Of a DNA stretch of 64,000 nucleotides, positions 1 through 9,320 are shown piece by piece. How positions within the stretch are numbered: the stretch's first letter is position 1; each line of letters opens with the position of its first letter. The translations under genes were made by a program, and so were the position numbers. Below the pieces are notes generated by a model that had not been told where the DNA came from, searched no databases, and saw only the letters and a list, made by a program, of their open reading frames with translations. The stretch is from Acridotheres tristis (lineage: Eukaryota; Chordata; Aves; Passeriformes; Sturnidae): assembly GCA_037013685.1 (NCBI GenBank), contig CM072887.1, forward strand, positions 49,899,154 to 49,963,153, read 5' to 3'.

Positions 1-3000
1 AAAGAAAACTCCCTGTGAAGTATAAGCACAATCCCTGAATGAATACTTTATTTGTTGAGATAAGGAAAAACATTGTAAGTAAAATGTGATGGATAAGCTG
101 ACCTCTTTAAAAAAGCTGAAGTATTCCTGTTTCCACCTAAAATACCACTCAGTAGTAGACGGTGCAGGCTTTTACCCCTCACAAGAATCTGCATACTTGC
201 AAATCTACAAAAGTGAAAAATGGTGTAGGAAAGGTGACATTACAGTTAGAGGCTGCACCTCCTGTGCAGATGCAGAAATCACACCAAGCAGAGTTTGTAC
301 AAAAAACCATGCAAGCCTTTCCCCAGAGGTCATTGCAGAAGTGCAGTGAAATGGTATCTGAAACAAGGGTGTTACTGGGCAGAGCTTGAGTGCCAGGCAG
401 GCCTAGCTGTACTGCCAGGACCACTGCCAAGAGATGTAACAAGGTGTTGTAAGCAAATCTTTCTCTCAAGAAGGCAGAAATTCCTGAAATCTCCATATGT
501 TGAATAGTCTAGGAGAGTTCCGGCATAATTTGTCAGATCAGAAGCTTTAAACTTCTGGAGCTTTTTGATGTTTAGACTAACTGGACACTAGGACCTCTAG
601 GCCCCTTTTACAGGCAAGAACAAAATACTAACACTCCAATCCACTAATACAAATCATTTGCTTAGTAGCAGCAGTATATTTCAAGGCATCTTTTTATTTA
701 TTTTACCTACAGAGAAGCTTAGATCTGGGCAGGGAACCTATTCCCAGCCCTTTGAAACTGTTCATGGTTGAAACTGTTCTTTCTGTTGGAACAAACCCAA
801 CATGATTTTAGATTTTTTCATTGAGAGAAAGCACATCACTGAACTGTAAGAGCCTGCTCATAGTGAGTTAAATCAGGTACCCTACAGAACTCACTATGGA
901 TTATTTAGGCTGAAATTTGTTTATTTGAGTTCTGGACAATCCATGCATGAATTTGTGGAACTGATGTTTTCTGTCTTCAGTGTTTTTATGATAAAAAAGA
1001 CAGGGAGAAAATTATACCTGAAAATCACTGTTTACAACTAATGTCCCAAAATGAGTTTAATCCCTGTAGTGGAGACTAGCACATAGTACTCAAACTGTTT
1101 TGTCTACCCAAATTTCTGGCTTTACTGCCCACCTGCCTACCCAGTAAATATGATTGGCACATTGCAGCACTGATATAGAATTAAGGTATCAGGAACTCTA
1201 CATTTGCTTTTACCTGGTCCTGGACTGAGTGCAGCTCTGATTTCTGACATGAACAAAGCCCCAGATACCTTAAATTAGCATTGGATTTTGACTCAGACAC
1301 TCCTGCCTTCTCCTTGACCTGCAAACACTAGCCTAGACCAGCCAACTCTCCTTCCTACCAATATACCTATAAGCATATGTCTAAAAAAGTAAATAAGAAT
1401 TTCTCTGTTTGCCCCCCAGTAAAATAGTTTTGTCAGTCTGCATTTCTCAGACCTTGATGAAAGGGACTTTTTTTTAACTGTGACTTGTGCAAGCAACTAC
1501 ATGCATAATTTCTGTTTGATAAACGGTAAAAACAATGCTAAAATTAAAACATTCATTTTGTCAGCATATGTAGCTGGAATGCTGAAGGCTGTTTCTTCTA
1601 GTAGGGAGAGATCTTGCACACATTTATTTATCTGGTTAAACTTTGTGGCTCATTTTTAAAGCCAGCAACTTCTCAACCCCAAGCAGCAGAGCACAAGTAA
1701 AGGCAGATGGTCGAATGAAGCAGAAAGACTGACTATAAAAAGCTCAGCCTTCCAATAATATTGCTGCCTCCCAGTTTTTTCATACAAATCTCTCCATTTT
1801 GCCTTCCAGAGGCTCACAATTAAAATTCTATTCTGCCTGTCTAATCAAGACAGCAAATCTATTGAATTGCATAATGCTGGGGATAATCAAGGAAGGATGT
1901 GACATGAATCCATTTTTCTTTACAGGTAGAAAATGAAATATTTTCTCTCTTCCCCTGAAAACAGATGGGTGGCTGAGGAATTTTTATTTGGCTTATCTTC
2001 TCCCTCCTGTTCCTTTCTACCTTTGGCACCAGCCATTCACTGCTGAGTAAGTCTTCTTATTAGAGGCCACTGACATGGGGACAAACAGATTTCAGTGGTG
2101 ACAGTGCCTTAGTGGTGTGGGACAGGCACTGCATGTGGCTCTAGATGCAAGTAGATTTAAGTGGCGGTGTTAACTGCCTCACTGCCCACCCTTTTACTTT
2201 AAGGTTATTTTTCCAGTAGTCCGGAGAATTGAATAAAGTGTGTATTTGCTCCCTATTTGCTGTAGCTAAACTGTTTATTAACGTACTCTGAAATCCCTTC
2301 TGCACCTCCTCTAATTCATGTTTACATCCTTTAGGGCTGGTCTGGGCTCTTGAGAAGAAAACAGGGGCTTGCAGAATTTGATCCTGCAGTGTGTGGGTTC
2401 TCACATTTAGTTAAGTGACCAAATGTAACTCTGGAGCGAGGGCACGTCACTCCCTCTCAGCTGTTTGAAGAGGAGCTGTGTGAGCTTCTGTAATGACTGA
2501 AATGGGCACGTAGCTTCCTATCCACCAGTAAATCCCTGAGCATAGAGGTAAACAGGCAGACTACTTTTTGTATAAAGTCAGAGAAGGAATCAACCCAACT
2601 GAGCTGAATTGGTTTGTAACCCAATCACGCTTAATTTGGTTACAGGAAAAACAAGGCCCATGGAGTTTCAACCTTGTTCCTGTGAAACATCAGGAATCTG
2701 ATTTGTGCCGATCTCATAACTGGGTGCAGACAACAAGGAAAACAAGTCCTTGCAGTGGTTTCTTTACTGAGCCTAACAAACCACATCTGATAAGCTATAT
2801 AATTTGCTACAGCAATTTGTGCCAAAAATAAAAGGCACAGTCCTACAGTGCAGCACGTTTCTGAGAAAAACAGAACCCCACCTCTTGCCTTTGCAGCATC
2901 TTTCTCTTCCTTTTGCTCTCTCAGTGAGCCTGAGCAGATGCCTTCCATCATGAATGACTGCCTCTGTGCTGCTGTGCCTGCCTGCTCCCCAAACTGATTT

Positions 3001-3179
3001 TGGTTCCCTTCTTCTCTGCAGGATGATCCAAGGTGATGGCACTAGCAGGGTTAGGAAATGATGACAGTACCTTGATGACTTGAACAGAGAAGGTTGTTTC
3101 TTGGCTGAGTGGCCCTAACTAGAGGGGAAGAAGCTGCAGGTATAAATCATCAAGTAATAAGCTATACAACTTTTTCCTA
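1..3179. other. Unique non-coding DNA, no gene seen
   Basis: I see no gene, tandem array or recognisable transposon here. The short open frames at 86-507 overlap one another on both strands, show no domain and have no splice context, so I treat them as chance. The stretch at 2,568-3,042 also has small overlapping frames on both strands with no recognisable product. Base composition is moderately AT-rich with scattered homopolymers. Confidence 0.6.
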
Positions 3180-3920
3180 AAAGAACCCAGGCTTTTTTGT
3201 TGTTGTTGATTTGACCGTTATTCTAATATTGCAAGAAATGTGTCTCTTTTTAGTTCAGTAAACAGAAAAGGAACTGGTTCTTCATGTGTATTTTGTACAT
3301 CAGGTTGCTAATGGAGAAAAAAAAATCCTTTACTTTTTGGGGGTGGTGTGTGTTTTTTTAATTTGTCCTGTTGCTTACAGAGAGAGAGAGAGAGAAAAAA
3401 AAGCAAACAATACAAAGTTCTGAAAAATGTAAGCTGTCAGCTATGCTGTGAAATAACTTGGAGGTTAAATGTGAATCCCTGCAGTATATTTTCTAATTTG
3501 GATTTTGCCAAGGTTACCTTAAAAACCTTAATGCTTTTTGCAGTGTTTACAGCAAAAACTGCAGATGTGCTTCTTGGTTATTAAAGGGAAGGTATATGAG
3601 AGAGAGGGTGGACTAAGAGGAAAGGAGAATGAAAGGTCAATGATTTTAATTCTAACTCACTGAATTCCAAAGTTTGAAGGGATATATTTGCTTGAAAGGT
3701 CATGCTATGGAAGGTAAGCACCCTGAAAGCAGCGTGTTCGGGGTTGTACAGTGGAAATAAACAACAAGGTAACTTGGCGGGATGTTTGCGTGTCAAAGGT
3801 GACAAAAAACCTGCCTTTCTTTTCAAAGCCTCTCAGCCCTCTGCAAACTCACTGGGATCAGGACTGGAGTTTAAAGGCAACACACTGGTGTTTGCTTTAA
3901 CTCCTTAGACAAAAGCCCTA
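3180..3920. promoter_or_regulatory. Candidate conserved non-coding element with nuclear-receptor half-sites
   Basis: This is unique, repeat-poor DNA apart from a short AG run near its start. It holds two identical copies of TGAAAGGTCA on the plus strand, at 3,630-3,639 and 3,693-3,702, both ending in the AGGTCA nuclear-receptor half-site. It also has a TGTTTAC forkhead-type core at 3,544-3,550 and a CAAAGGTGAC stretch near 3,797. Clusters like this are typical of vertebrate enhancers, but single motifs are common by chance. The regulatory call is inference; alignment to other birds and mammals would decide it. Confidence 0.27.
3379..3394. repeat. (AG)8 microsatellite
   Basis: Eight uninterrupted AG units, followed directly by an A-run. 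Short simple repeat. Confidence 0.9.
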
Positions 3921-4444
3921 TCCAGAAGCCAGCAAGATTTCACTCCTTACTGAAAACAACTAAAGGAGAGAGCAGCAGGCTTCATATCAGAGCAGTACTT
4001 GAAATTTTCAGTGTTTGTGAGTTCATTGAGTTCACACTGTGTTCCCTTAAATATACAAATTCTAGCAAAACAAATGCTGGGCACAAAGATCTGCAGTGCT
4101 GACTTGGATTATGAAAATCCTTCTGATGATAATTTTGAGGCTAAATATATCATACTTTGGTCCTTTGCTTGCACATAACCCAGAACAACGGATTCCAAAT
4201 TTATGACTATTGCCTCTGAACACTACTATGACGCAACAGTGGATACTGATAATGTTATTTATGCTTCAGTTAAAGTTACCTGGAAGGAGTGAGGTCCTTC
4301 AAGTCAAGTATCAAGAAAGTTTTCCTTTAACACCCACCCCTCCTCTCTGCCCCTTGGCCAATTCTTGCATGGTTCATTAATGGATTTTAACTATATAACA
4401 GTACTGGAAGGAAGGAAAGTTCTTACAGGCAAGGACGATGGACA
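3921..4444. other. Unique non-coding DNA
   Basis: No gene, tandem repeat or recognisable transposon is seen between the candidate element upstream and the MIR-like fragment downstream. Confidence 0.55.
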
Positions 4445-4560
4445 CGCACGACAGAATAAGTGACTTATACAAGGTCATGCAGGAAACCTGATGCTGCGCC
4501 AAGAACAGAGTGTAAGTTCCTTGAGTTCTAGTTAAGCTCTTTGTCCATTTACCCATCCTC
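4445..4560 (-). mobile_element. MIR-like SINE fragment, reverse orientation
   Basis: Read on the plus strand, this follows the reverse complement of the MIR SINE: an AAGTGACTTATACAAGGTCA block stands where MIR reads AAGTGACTTGCCCAAGGTCA. A diverged stretch follows and then a pyrimidine-containing segment ending near AGCTCTTTGTCC, as in the reversed MIR head. MIRs are ancient amniote tRNA-derived SINEs and occur as short, heavily diverged relics in birds. The match is from memory of the family, so the ends are approximate and the subfamily is not assigned. It is inactive. Confidence 0.55.
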
Positions 4561-4596
4561 CTGCCTGCTTGCCTAAGCCAAATAAACAACGACAGC

Positions 4597-4628
4597 CACA
4601 CACACACGCACACACACGCACACACACG
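4597..4628. repeat. (CA)n microsatellite, interrupted by CG
   Basis: About 32 bases of CA dinucleotides interrupted by CG steps. The interruptions look like variant units and suggest an older, slower-mutating array. Confidence 0.9.
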
Positions 4629-6229
4629 TGCACCTACGTACATGTGCACACATTACAAGAAAGTATTCCTGCAAACAAACTCAAATGTTTGGAAGCAGCA
4701 GGCAAAGCATGCTTGTGCACCTTTAGTTTAAGCAACCCTGTCTGTATTCATTCTAATGCATGGTGCTTAAGCAAACTCAACAGTTTAAAACTGCAGCCCG
4801 TTGAGCATATGGACACTGCAATCTTCGAAAGGATTTTCATCTGGCAACATCTTGGTGGAATATGGTTCATCCCAGGAATAAAGCACACTGGGTTTTAAAT
4901 TCCTTCCCTCAAGTGCATGGGGAACAAGGGCTTTTGAAGGAATTATCACTAGAGTATTTTAACAGCTGATTTAGCCCTTGCCTCATTGTCAGAAATCTTT
5001 ACTTGAGGCTGAAAAGTAGCATGAGCATTGTTAGCCTGAACCATTATAGTCTGGCAGACACATGCAATGGTAAACAAGATTGTATAATGGTGTCAGCAGC
5101 TTTAGGAGTTAGCTGGTGCTACTGAGTCTATATTTAATCGTACAGTGAGTTTGACTCTCTGATTAGGCTCTACTCCCGTGTCCCAGCAAACAGTTGAAAT
5201 ATTGTCTCCTGCCTTAAATGAGAGGAGGATCAGGCTTTAAAGAAAGGAGCTCTTATTTTTTGCAAAGCTGTACTCAATGAGCATGTTTTGGAAATACATC
5301 AGCATGACCTTTCAGCAACGTGCCAAAAAATGGGAAAAAAAGGGAAAGACTTTGGGAACTGCCAACCAGGAAACATTGTTTTGTTTGTTTAAAAAAGAAA
5401 ACCAGAAACCCGTCCAAGAATTTTTGTGTAAGTTAGAGGCTAAGTCACTCTCCTTTATAATCACTCATCTTTTTCTGGATACTGTATTTTCAGTGAGGGT
5501 AGATAAAATCTGGCAACATGCTCATTGGCTCTGTGTTTGGATTCAGTCCCCTTGACACTCATCTGCCTCCATAAACTTTCATCTCCTAAACTCAAAGCAA
5601 GTTCACCCAGGAAAGGAAAAAGAGGGAAGGGGGGCCGGAGAGAAGGCTGGCAAACAGCACAATAAAAATCCAAATTGCAGCTTTTGCCATTTTTCAATGA
5701 AGAAAACATTAGCAATGGCCAAGAAGTGCAATAAAATGCCATAAATCACCCAACTTTTATTTCCTGTATGTGAGCCCTACATAAAGATGAATTTCTGGCA
5801 ATTTCTAGATACACACAGGTTTTGCAAGTGTGATTATTTCTTCAGGTTGTGTTGCACTGAGTAACATGTGCAGAGAGTGAATTGAAGAGAGACCAAAAGG
5901 TGAAAAGCTATATATACTACTCCTTCCTCCTGCTCCCTTCCCCCTACACCGGCTGTTTTGCAGCGTCAGCCTTCCATGCATCATCAGCTCTCCACAAGCG
6001 GTGGAAACCCCCTCCCTAGAAGTCAGAGGCCTTGTGCAAAGCCATAGGATTTGGCTATCCCAAATGCACTCTGGTGCATTTCTTATTCTCCTCCTCCCCC
6101 CTGTTTACATTCCAGCTCATTTCTCATTTTCCATGGGAAAGAAAGAGATACTAGCAGGTATAACAAGGGGCCCTTTAAATATTTCCTGATTCCTGCTTGC
6201 TAATGGGATCCTGAAACTGCGTTTTACAG
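4629..6229. other. Unique non-coding DNA
   Basis: No gene is recognised. The small frames at 4,569-4,898 (which starts inside the CA repeat), 5,277-5,555 and 5,461-5,742 are unsupported. A TATATATA stretch near 5,910 followed by a pyrimidine-rich tract could mimic a promoter, but nothing downstream supports a transcript. Confidence 0.55.
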
Positions 6230-6560
6230 GGGTTCTCACACAATGTACTTTTAATAGCAGCATAACTTTTATTGAGGTTTTACTAAAGTGGGGAAAAAAG
6301 TTAAAAATAAATTATAAATTCTTTAAATGCTAATTGCTAATGTAAAGTGGAATAACTGCCATTTTGTTAAACACAAGCAAATCTGACAAATCCTGTTTTC
6401 CAATTTTACTTGGAGCTTGGTAATTTTTCTTAGGTGACTGTTCAAAGGGTTTAGACCCCAATTTAATTCACTTTTAGGCTTATTTTAATTTCATAGGTAA
6501 TTAAGAGATACTTTTCTTCATGTTAAACATGCCTGATGTCACAGAATGGTAACAAAATCC
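6230..6560. promoter_or_regulatory. Candidate AT-rich conserved non-coding element
   Basis: An AT-rich unique block with several homeodomain-type cores, including TAATTA at 6,498-6,503, and a TTCAAAG motif of TCF/LEF type at 6,441-6,447. No simple repeat or transposon is visible in it. This texture is common in developmental enhancers of vertebrates but also arises by chance in AT-rich DNA. Function is inferred only. Confidence 0.23.
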
Positions 6561-7175
6561 CCAACAGCCAGTGTTTAAGTGGGACATATTAAAACATCCC
6601 CCAACATTTTATGCCCCCTCTAGCTTCACCAGTTGACTAGTAAGCACTGAGCCAAATTCTTCCTCAGTGACACATATGCAGCCAGCTTCCCCCAGACCTT
6701 ATTGAGAGTTCTGTGCCTACGTCCAAGGGCAGAATTTGACCCATTTTTTCCCAGGGTGGTAAGGGGCTCAGATGCATCTTCCTTCTCCTATTTTGTTCTG
6801 CTGATGGATGAGTGCAGCACACCAGCACAAACAATCGTGGTATAGATCCTAAACATAAATGCGATGTTAATTTCAAGGTCTATTAGCAACACCACAGAAA
6901 AAAAAATGTTTGACAGGACAAAATCTGCAGGGGAAAAGAAAACATTATTCTCAGGCTTCAGGGAGGTTATTATTACAAACAATGGAGAATCGATAAATTA
7001 TATTTAATACTATTAAAGGCAGTTGACAGTGTTCCTTTGAGTGAGCACACCGAGGTCCCGAACACCGTGTGACTGCTGCCCGAATGCCCAGAGCTTTCTA
7101 ACTCACCATCGGGTCACGTTGGGAACACTCTGCACAGCATTTGTGGAAGAGCTGCTGGGAAGTGCACTGTGCTGA
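6561..7175. other. Unique non-coding DNA
   Basis: No gene or repeat is recognised between the AT-rich block and the CA microsatellite. Confidence 0.55.
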
Positions 7176-7206
7176 GCACACACACACACACGCGCACACA
7201 CACACA
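7176..7206. repeat. (CA)n microsatellite with CGCG interruption
   Basis: About 31 bases of CA units interrupted by a single CGCG step. Confidence 0.9.
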
Positions 7207-7670
7207 TCAATAAACTGAAACACAGTCCTTCCCCCCACCCTCCCCCGAGCTTGTTATGCTTAATTTCTGAGTTGGTGAAGTGGGCTGCTGCGCACTCTCA
7301 GGGTTGTTTTTTGTTTCATTTGAAAGCAAGTGGAAAGGCAAAAGCAAACAGGGTTTTGGCTACGAAAGGATGACCTTCCTTGTAAAGAATTTAAGTCTTT
7401 TTAACTTCAGAGGGGAATGAGGCAGGAATGCTGTTTGTATCTGAACACTAACATGGTGAAGGGGAGTGGGGGCTGGGAAGCAGCATCTTCCTCCTATCAC
7501 TTCGGTGCTTTCAAAGATCCCCATTTCCCAGAAGTACTTCTGTAGCAGGATAATATAATTATTAGCAGCTGTTAAAACAAACAACAAACAAAAACAAAAA
7601 AGCGCAGGCCAGGACTGGCATGTCTGCACATGCCTGAATGCTCTGACCGTTACACTGGAAACTCCGCAGA
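7207..7670. other. Unique non-coding DNA before the minisatellite
   Basis: No gene is seen. The long minus-strand open frame that crosses this stretch (7,360-8,046) owes most of its length to the stop-free minisatellite next door and is not called. Confidence 0.55.
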
Positions 7671-8001
7671 GGCCCCTTTCCCCACAGCACTGCCCGCCTG
7701 CATCCAGGGCTGGTGCAAACAGAGCCAGGCCCCTTTCCCCACAGCACTGCCCGCCTGCATCCAGGGCTGGTGCAAACAGAGCCAGGCCCCTTTCCCCACA
7801 GCACTGCCCGCCTGCATCCAGGGCTGGTGCGTTTGGAGCGAAGCCCCTTTCCCCACTGCCCACCCAGATCCAGGGCTGGTGCAACCAGAGCCAGGCCCCT
7901 TTCCCCAATGCCCCCCTGGATCCAGGGCTGGTGCGTTTGGAGCGAGGCCCCTTTCCCCACAGCACTGCCCGCCTGCATCCAGGGCTGGTGCAGCCCAAGC
8001 G
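7671..8001. repeat. GC-rich minisatellite, six copies of a 52-57 bp unit
   Basis: Six tandem units start at 7,671, 7,728, 7,785, 7,842, 7,894 and 7,946, so the spacings are 57, 57, 57, 52 and 52 bases, with a last unit of about 56. Each starts GGCCCCTTTCCCC (unit 4 starts AG) and carries ATCCAGGGCTGGTGC. Two tail types occur: an AGAGCCA-type tail in units 1, 2 and 4 and a GTTTGGAGCGA tail in units 3 and 5; unit 6 has a third tail. Units 4 and 5 have lost five bases in the middle. Because 57 is a multiple of three and the unit lacks stops, several frames stay open on both strands; these are artefacts. The minus strand is rich in G-runs. Confidence 0.95.
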
Positions 8002-8758
8002 TGGAACAGCAGGGCGAAAACTGCAGCCAGAGGCATTTATTTTCATCCATTCACGTTATGAATGCCAAACACTTCTCCATTTGATGAGTAGAGCATTGAT
8101 TCTTTTGCTTCTCGAGCACTCACTCCCATAAACAAAGGGCAGAAGAGATGACTTATTTCAGACTTAGAGAAACACAGGGGGAACAAATGAAACAGCCAAA
8201 TGCAAAAACTTCCACGCTTTTAAAGAGGAATATGGGGAGAGGGGGAGAAAGAGGTTAAATGATAGTTTGCTCTGGTGGCTTTAAAATCTGACAAGTGGTA
8301 GGATGTCTTATCACATTTTTTGTTGTCATGTGGCTCGTTCCTGGGATTGCGGGGTGGGGGGATTGTGGTTGAAGGGGGGATGCAGCTCTTTCTCTCTTTC
8401 CCTTTTTCACAGGAGCCTTCAGGGCCTTAAATTCTGGCTAGAAGTTTATAAACATGATCCTGGGAATCTCTAAAATCCAAAAGCAAATAAAAGCCTTCCC
8501 ATGAGAATTGTTTATTAAAATCACATGATTTTTAAGTAGCTCTCATGATTCCTTGGGCCAGTTTCACGATTCTGAATGCTCAAGGCTGGCAGTATAAATT
8601 CTACCTGCTCTCTGGGACTACTTTATCTGATTAGCTGGCTCTAGGCAGCTACTTGGTCTGCAAATTCCTGTTCAGAATCCTCCTTTCATTTATTAACAAG
8701 GCAGAGGGGCACAGGTAGAGTGTCAGCCCCATGAATATGAATGCCCTGCTTGACTGAT
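8002..8758. promoter_or_regulatory. Candidate regulatory flank with GATA-like sites
   Basis: Unique DNA between the minisatellite and the GC-rich block. It contains CTTATC and TTATCTGATTAG, which resemble GATA and homeodomain sites, short AT-rich patches, and the G-rich motif described separately. No transposon is visible. Calling it regulatory is inference from motif density and its position next to the CpG-containing block. Confidence 0.25.
8343..8379 (+). other. Potential G-quadruplex motif
   Basis: Four plus-strand G-runs lie at 8,343-8,345, 8,351-8,354, 8,356-8,361 and 8,374-8,379, with loops of about 5, 1 and 12 bases. The last loop is longer than the usual limit of seven, so a fold is possible but not assured. 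Confidence 0.45.
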
Positions 8759-9320
8759 CCGAGTGGCAGGCACCAAAGCAGCGACTCACAGCAATTTAAA
8801 ACGTGACTGCCTCCAACAGTGCGCACCCTCCCTCTCTCCCCTCCCTCCTTGCTCCGAGGATCCCATGCCCGGAACAGCGATCCGGTGTGTTAGTGCAGAG
8901 CCGTCCTTTATCTGAGCTGGGGCTGCAGTGGCTGAGGCACGGGCATGTGTTTGGGTTGTGCTGCCGGAGCTGCAGGGGAAGGCAGGCAGCATCTGGCCAG
9001 GGGGCAGGGCGGACAGGAGGGTTTGGAACCGCTCTAGCAGAATGCACCGGCTCTCATCCCCGAGTCTGCAGCTAAAATGAAATGCAAAATGGCACATATC
9101 GCATGCATGTCCCCTTTGTCTGGGAGGGAGAGACTTCTCTCTTTAAAGGGGCAGTACTCAAAAGCAGCGAGGTTTCTGACGCTGCTAAGCTTCCTGGTAT
9201 CTTTCCAGGCTGGATAATAATTGGCAAATGTCAAAGTCTTAAACAATATTTAGCAGTAGTTAAAAATGTGACTAAACCCCGAAGGTTGGTATTAAATCCA
9301 GACAAATCCTTTTAATATAC
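8759..9320. promoter_or_regulatory. GC-rich, CpG-containing block; candidate promoter or enhancer
   Basis: The window around this block is AT-rich, but 8,821-9,060 is about 65% GC by my count and holds 11 CpGs. That is an observed/expected ratio of roughly 0.4-0.5, below the usual CpG-island cut-off. About 18 CpGs lie between 8,759 and 9,185. The 3' part becomes AT-rich with TAATAATTGGCAAA-type sequence and looks like conserved non-coding DNA. No transposon is recognised. It may be a decayed CpG island, the promoter of a long non-coding RNA, or an enhancer. Open frames here lie on both strands and show no domain, so I call no CDS. Confidence 0.35.

Noticed and set aside
5905..5960. TATATATA followed by a pyrimidine tract, like a core promoter
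   Set aside because: No supporting transcript start, CpG cluster or downstream exon.
7360..8046. 228-codon minus-strand frame and several overlapping frames on both strands
   Set aside because: They run through the stop-free minisatellite; the repeated residues mirror the DNA unit, and frames are equally open on both strands.
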